Shown: positions 58,506 through 64,000 of the stretch, one piece after another
Position numbering within the stretch: position 1 is the first letter of the stretch
Layout of the letters: every line of letters begins with the position of its first letter
Origin: Heterodera schachtii
Lineage: Eukaryota; Nematoda; Chromadorea; Rhabditida; Heteroderidae
Direction of reading: 5' to 3'
Assembly: GCA_023374025.1 (NCBI GenBank)
Contig: SIJG01000002.1
Span: 154,998 to 218,997 of the forward strand
Length of the DNA: 64,000 nt
Notes under the pieces: generated by a model
What the model saw: the letters and a program-made list of their open reading frames with translations, nothing else
Database searches by the model: none
Told to the model about the DNA's origin: nothing
Position numbers and translations under genes: made by a program

Positions 58506-60165
58506 AAATAATAATTAAATTAATTATAAGAATACAGTCTGAATTAAATAAAATATAATATTTTAAAATTAATTTACGATTAATTTTACTTACTATTTGA
58601 AGTAGTTGAATGGATTGCAGAATAAGCAGAGGGGCGGATTTAGCAAGATATGAATTCAATTAAAAATTATTATATAGATACAAAAAGAGATTATCATATT
58701 AAAAATCAAATAAACAGAGAACAGCTGAACATTTATTTATTAATCTTGAACATTGATCAATTATAAATTTTCAAATATTTAACAAATAAAATTACAAATA
58801 AAAAAATTAATTAATTAATGCAAATCAATAATAAATTTAAGAAATATTAAATATTATCTTGGGCTCGCGAAGCGAATATTTTTCGTAGAAGAGCAACATG
58901 AAATTAAAAATAAATTAGATTTTAAAGCTCATAAATCATCAATTTAGTATATAATTGTCTTGAAAATTTATAGTACAAAAACATGCTGGCGCCCAAATGA
59001 GGTAAACCGAAAATAAAATGATTTTTCAAAATGGGAATTATATTTTATATTCCGAATTCTTATTCTATTATTAAAAAAAAATTAATTGTATAGTAATTTA
59101 TAAATTTGTTAAATTTTCCTAAATTAATTAATTCATCGCAATCAAAGGCAATACAATTTAATTAAGATAAAAATGATTTAGTATCTTTTTAAAATCATAT
59201 TCTTTTATTCCATTTGTATTTGTTAATAATTTTAATTATATTTTGTTTTAATTATTTAAATTTTTTAAGAATTTCTTTAAATATTATATTAATTTTTTGT
59301 TAAGTAACTAAAATTTCGAAGTATTGATCTGTTTTAAATAATTAAATTTATTACAATTAAGATTTATTTAAATAATAATAATTATATTTTTTGCTTTAAC
59401 CCCTCGTCATTTGAATGCTTGTATTTAATGTTGTGGTTGGAATTTTTTGTGATGTTAGCATTGAATGCATATATGTTTTGTAACTGCTTTCAAATTAAAT
59501 TAATAATTAAGTTTTTTTTCAATTTTCATAAATTTGACTAATAGTTTTTCGCTTTTGTTGGATTTTTTTTTATTTCTCTTGAAGTTCATGCTCGGAAACG
59601 CGAAATCATTTCTTTCTACGTTGATAGCATTTATTTTTTCGCGATTTTTTTAATTTAAATTTATTTTTTAGTTTATTCAATTTGGATTTTTAACTTTTAA
59701 TTTTTTAATAAGTCCTTTTATTTTTTGTCTACATAAAATATAATTTTTTTTAAATTTGCTTTGAATAATTTAATTTAATTTTAATTAAATTGTTTATAAT
59801 ATTAATCCTCATTGTTTCACTTCATTTTTTCTTGTTGGGGATAGTTTGGTTTTGTTAATTTCTGATGTAGAACTTAGTTGCTTATGAAGTATGATCAAAA
59901 TAATGTTCTTAGTTTTAAACATTAAATTTTTTAGAATATTTATTTGAAATTCCATTTGGTCATATACTTTTTTTTAATTATTATTGTCGATTAAATTCGT
60001 TATTTATTGAGTTTTAAATATTTTCATAAATTTTTAAAAGGATTTCTCTCTCTTTTTCAACTTTTTATGAAAATTCCGCCCTAATATTTTTACGATAATT
60101 TTGCCGAGTAATTTCCTCCCCGATCCGCAAAATTAACAGATTATCGTGTGAAAAATTCTTAAAAT
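58506..60165. other. AT-rich background with repeat Q and a permuted repeat
   Basis: Repeat Q at 58600-58652. At 60060-60160 the words GAAAATTCCGCCCTAATATT and CCCCGATCCGCAAAATTAAC, the two inner flanks of the element at 30442, are joined in reverse order. No gene seen. Confidence 0.5.
58600..58652 (+). repeat. Dispersed repeat Q, copy 2
   Basis: GAATGGATTGCAGAATAAGC, AGAGGGGCGGATTTAGCAAG and ATATGAA. Partner at 37962. Confidence 0.65.
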
Positions 60166-60551
60166 GTGTACCGACATTTGCGCCGCGACATTTTCGCCGC
60201 CCTACAAAATCCATTTGCACCGTTCGAAGTAATCCAAAAAGTTTTTTTTAAAACTAAAATTTGTTTATATAAATGTGGCTTATTATTTTTATTCCCTTGG
60301 AATCAAATTTGCATTTGCTTCTGATGTACGCATTAACAAAAACAAAAAATAGGTGTCTATCGTTGTGATTAATTTTTTTTTTTTGCATTTTTTTATTGCT
60401 TTTTTGTTGTTGCACAGTATTTGAGTAAAATTCGTTGAAAATTGGTAAAAACATTTCAAAATATATTTTTAAGTGAACGGCGCAAATGTCCATTTTTGCT
60501 GTGCGGCGCAAATGTCGCGGCGCAAAAGTCGCGGCGCAAAAGTCGCAACAC
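60166..60551. mobile_element. Mutator-like foldback element 'GCGCCGC', 386 bp
   Basis: Tips GTGTACCGACATTTGCGCCG and, inverted, GTGTTGCGACTTTTGCGCCG, followed by a few GCGCCGCGACA words on each side. It is a smaller, older relative of 36729-37622. Flanking 9-mers TCTTAAAAT and GATTATAAT agree at 6 of 9, a possible worn duplication. An 85-codon minus frame inside is Lys/Asn/Phe-rich and not convincing. Confidence 0.78.
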
Positions 60552-62967
60552 GATTATAATTAAGTCTAATTGCTTTTTTTCATTAAGGTTTCATTAAATA
60601 GTCGATTTTTTTCTATAAATTGTTTTTATTTATGGATTGAGTGTGTTCTGGTGTTTCATTTATATTCATATTAATTCTTGCTACCGCCTCCCACCGCGTC
60701 TCCACCAACTTCTCCTTCATTTTTTACGTTAATGCATATTTTTTGTAAAATATAATTTAAAACTATAAATCGTTTTTAACATAATTATAAAATTAACATA
60801 ATATTTTAAAAACATCAACTAAAAATTTATCGTTCAGGAAATTATGGTTTATAACTTTGGTTATTTTAGTTTTTATTATTTGATGTCATTCTTTATAATA
60901 AATTATCTGTAATTATCTTTTATATATTTAGGTTTTAGGATATATTTAATTTTAAATTATGATTTTTCTTTTTTGTTTTTATTAATAAATATCATTTTTA
61001 TATTTCATTTATAGTTAAATGTATTAATTTATTTTTGTTCGATTTTATATTAATTATTTTATTGATTAATTAATTTATTTGTTTATTTATTTATTATGTG
61101 CTGCTTTTGGTGATTGGCTGAACATTTTATTGCTGTTTAACTTCAGAATTTCAAAATGATAAATAATTAATTATTGTTTGATCCTCTAAAGGTGTGTCAT
61201 ATTTGTTCATTGAATCTGTTCCTCTTACGCAATTTTTTTTTCAATTTTATTGTATATAATTTATTATTTTAAAACTCATTTTAAAAAAATCTATTAAGAT
61301 TTTGTTGCTTATTTTTCTTGATTTGGAATATCGCTATTTTCTTTATTTTTAAGCTCACCCTTTCTGCGCTACAGTATGCCTTTTTCTCCATCATCGCCTT
61401 TTTTACATTTACAGTAGTTAAAGTAATTATCATTAAAATGCCAGTGTAATAAAATATTACCACCGTCGAACTGGTGAAAAAATGGTGGGGGGGGGGGGGT
61501 GATTAATGAGAAAGGCTCTTAAAATGCAAAAAGGAGTTGCAAAAAATTTTTGGACTGAAATAACCTTTATAGTTCATTTGTTGTATTAATTTATATTTGC
61601 TTTGTTTCTTTGTTTCTACTTATTTTCTCCATTTTCATATGTTTATATTTCTTTTTAATAAAGAAAAACTAATAATTAAAAATTATATGCTATTTGCTTT
61701 AACAAAATGTATTAATTTATTTAACGTTTGTTACTTGCTGCTATGGAGTTGATAAAATTATTTGATTTTGTATATATTTTTTAATTCAAATTCTTCTTTT
61801 TATTTTAACATTGATTTATTTTCAATTAGTGTTAATTTATTAACAAATATTTAATGAAATTAAATTTCTTATTTTCTTTCATTTCTTGATCTCATCCTCT
61901 CATATTACTGACATTGAGATTGGTATGATATAATTTTTTTTTCAAAAGATTATTATTTATAGTTGTTTGGTTTTAAGAATTTTTCAATGTTGATTTTGTT
62001 TAATATTTTATTTCTTTTAATAGAATTCATTAATTGTTATGTTTTATTAGGGTTTAAAAATTTTGCTTATTTGAATTTTGTAATTGCAACAGATTGTTTT
62101 ATTTCTATTACACTGATTTTTGTTAATCAATTAAATAAGTTTTCTAAAATAATAATTATTATTATGAAGTTATATTTTAATTTAGTGCGTGTGTTAAATG
62201 ATGCATTCGCTAAAAATCTTTTATTTATTTATTTTTATTCCGTATTAATTGGCTAATTAAGGTTTTTTAAATTTTTTACTTTTCTTTAACTCATGTTTAT
62301 CGGGGCTCGAACGGTGACAGTATATTTCGGGTGGTGACAATTTGCTATATTTTTAAATTTATTAAGCATTTTTTCTCTTTGTTTTCTCTTATTTTATCAT
62401 TGCGTAATTATTAATAATTAATGATTGTGCTTAAAAATAGTATTTGTATTCAATTTTTTGTCTTCTTTTATTTTATAGTTCTAATAATCATTTTGAGCAA
62501 AATTCGTATTATAATAACGTAAAAACAAAATCTTTAGAATAAAATATAAAAGTTATGTAAACCAAAATCGCTTATTTTAATTTATATAAAATTTTTTTAA
62601 ATAAAATGGCCCGCGGGCGGGTCTGGAAGAGATTAACAAAGAATGTAATTATATTATAAAAATAGCGAAGTTTGTTTTTGTGTTCTTATTACACTTCGAG
62701 TTGTATACTTATTTTTCCTAAAAAATTGGAAAATCTATTATTCCTTTTGGCGTTATTATTATGCTTTTTAAAATAACTTAAAAAATATTTTTCTTTTAAA
62801 TAATTTAATTTATTTTATTTAATGGTTTAAATTTTAAATAATGATTTGTTTTTAAATAAATAATTAACTTATATTATTACTTTTAGAGTTATTTTAATTT
62901 TATTATTTTAATTTAATTTGTTATTCTTTCCTCTTTTTTGTTCGTTTTCTTATGCCCGCCCTCTTCC
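60552..62967. other. AT-rich background, no convincing gene
   Basis: Repeat S at 61322-61390 and a 13-G run at 61487 without the palindrome. At 62300-62335 a B-box-like word stands on the minus strand (CCGTTCGAGCCCC) without a convincing A box. The 97-codon frame 61963-62256 begins at TTG and is hydrophobic by composition; its first part matches 29755-29780, so it is repeat. Confidence 0.5.
61322..61390 (+). repeat. Dispersed repeat S, copy
   Basis: TTTGGAATATCGCTATTTTC, TTTATTTTTAAGCTCACCC and TTTCTGCGCTACAG. Confidence 0.5.
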
Positions 62968-63432
62968 GTGACCGGAAAATGCGTCAGTAGAAAATGCGTC
63001 AGTTATACAAATATTTTAGTATTAAGTTTTGTAGAAATGATATTGTAATACTGAAGTATAATTCTATAAAAATATAGTTCTGAATTTCGAACACCGAACC
63101 CGTATTCGAACAAAAAATAGAAAGTCAAAATTTTCGAAATTAGTGTTTTTCTTCAAAATCGGTTTAATTACAAGAAAACCAATTGAAATCCATCAATCTT
63201 TCAAAAAGAGATCATTTATGCCTTTTTGAACCAAAAATGCAAAATTCGAAAAATTGGACTTTCGACTTTATGTTCGAATTCGGGTCCAGGGTTAAGAACA
63301 GGCCGAAATGAATACCTGATTCGTGGTCAGTGAGTTCGAAACTCTAAGGAACTTGGTTTTTATGGCAATAAAATTTTCACTGACGTATTTTTTACTGACG
63401 CTTTTTCCGCTGACGCATTTTCCGGGCGCCGT
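62968..63432. mobile_element. Inverted-repeat element 'GGAAAATGCGTCAGT', 465 bp
   Basis: CCGGAAAATGCGTCAG (62972-62987) is repeated exactly inverted at 63410-63425. The 15-bp word is tandemly repeated, twice on the left and three times on the right (GGAAAAAGCGTCAG, AAAAAATACGTCAG). Flanks CCTCTTCC (62960-62967) and CCTCTTCG (63433-63440) agree at 7 of 8, and the relative at 31210 shows the unsplit CCTCTTCGCTTTTGC, which supports insertion at this spot. Inside, GAACCCGTATTCGAACA and TGTTCGAATTCGGGTCC form a second, inner inverted pair, with CAGTGAGTTCGAAACTC (B-box-like) near the right. Superfamily unresolved (hAT- or Mutator-like). Confidence 0.8.
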
Positions 63433-63510
63433 CCTCTTCGCTTTTGCATAATTAATTTTTACTTTAAGAACAATATTTTTTTTAAAAATTAAAATTTGCT
63501 TTAAATTTAT
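63433..63510 (+). repeat. Dispersed repeat T, copy (split by insertion)
   Basis: CCTCTTCGCTTTTGCATAAT and ATTTTTACTTTAAGAACAAT match 31212-31265. The left part continues at 62940-62967. Confidence 0.65.
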
Positions 63511-63913
63511 ATTTTCCTATCTTTATAATTATTATTTTGTTCAAATATATTATTTTATTTTATTTTATTTCTGCGGAGCAGGACAAAACATCGTCGGACG
63601 AAGTTTTGGACCATAAATGTTTTCTTTCTCAACCGAATTAAACATTCTTGGTATTATTCGAAAGCATTTAAAAAGCACTATTAGCCTGGAAATTTTCAAA
63701 AATTTTTATTCATACACAAAAAACCCAGAACAAAAAACTTCAAAATAATAGGTTTTTGAGTTCCTACTGGCTAATATTAATTAAATATTTTTAACTAAAT
63801 TATTATTATTTTATTAATAATTTGGATTAAATTAATCGATATTTTCTGGGCTTTATAAAATTCGACTAAATTTTGATCAAATTATATAATTTTTCTATTA
63901 AAATTATTTGAAG
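63511..63913. other. AT-rich sequence with one unassigned island
   Basis: 63575-63615 (GCGGAGCAGGACAAAACATC, GTCGGACGAAGTTTTGGACC) is GC-richer and unlike its surroundings. It may be the edge of an inserted element, but no inverted partner lies in the window. Confidence 0.35.
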
Positions 63914-64000
63914 TGTACAGGTTCAATTAGAACCGAATGACCAAATCTAAGGCCATATTCACACTCAGCTTGGCCGATTTATCACAATTTGTGGTTGAAA
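63914..64000 (+). mobile_element. Fragment related to the interior of the mariner-type MITE, cut by window edge
   Basis: GTACAGGTTCAATTAGAACC, CAAATCTAAGGCCATATTC, ACACTCAGCTTGGCCGATTTA follow 16743-16805 (GTACAGGTTTAG, CTAATCTAAGGCCTTATTC, GGACTCAGCGTTGTCGATTTA) in order. The terminal repeats are not in view. Confidence 0.6.

Noticed and set aside
61963..62256. 97-codon hydrophobic frame
   Set aside because: Begins at TTG, T-rich composition, and its start lies in sequence shared with 29755-29780.
62300..62335. Minus-strand GTTCGAGCCCC as a tRNA T-arm
   Set aside because: No A box at a workable distance and no stems.

Overview
The window looks like non-genic DNA from a eukaryote, most likely a small invertebrate. 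By eye it is roughly four-fifths A+T. It has no operons, Shine-Dalgarno sites, tRNA/rRNA clusters or intact conserved genes. It does hold several eukaryotic transposon classes: a Helitron, many non-autonomous hAT-type elements with 8-bp target duplications, a TA-flanked mariner-type element, Mutator-like foldback elements and a non-LTR reverse-transcriptase relic. The TE mix and one possible TTTTTCAG-type splice acceptor fit a nematode, perhaps an AT-rich plant-parasitic one; that is inference and has not been tested by any search.

Layout. 1-3460: 5' part of a Helitron on the minus strand, cut by the left edge, broken by at least six frameshifts, but with the Rep HxH and two-tyrosine motifs still readable. 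3571-5585: a very homogeneous 278-bp tandem array of about seven units. 5600-14720: AT-rich background with an old inverted-repeat element, a duplicated 435-bp segment (9788 and 11437) and a large foldback element (12136-13085) whose loop carries a coding-like 70-codon ORF. 14721-23722: two segmental duplications (14984/23284 and 15618/18940). One copy of the second is interrupted by an 885-bp mariner-type MITE and the other copy keeps the empty TA site. 22186-34555: the densest zone, with hAT-type elements of at least six terminal families, several with perfect 8-bp target duplications, one nested in another. 36729-37622: a Mutator-like foldback with a perfect 9-bp duplication. 38000-62000: mostly diverged AT-rich background with a few islands: short coding-like ORFs, one possible micro-exon, a hAT element with 58-bp repeats at 50058-50764, a reverse-transcriptase relic near 58.1-58.5 kb and a second GCGCC-type foldback at 60166-60551. 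62968-63432: another inverted-repeat insertion, sitting inside an older dispersed repeat.

No functional gene network can be described. The main pattern is a set of non-autonomous hAT-like elements whose termini and subterminal repeat words differ but whose interiors share a module: a 13-19 nt G-tract next to a GC-rich palindrome around GGTGCCGATAGGCGCC. Two of them also carry tRNA-like A/B-box sequences. Diverged landmarks recur through the AT-rich background, so much of the 'empty' sequence is probably ancient repeat.
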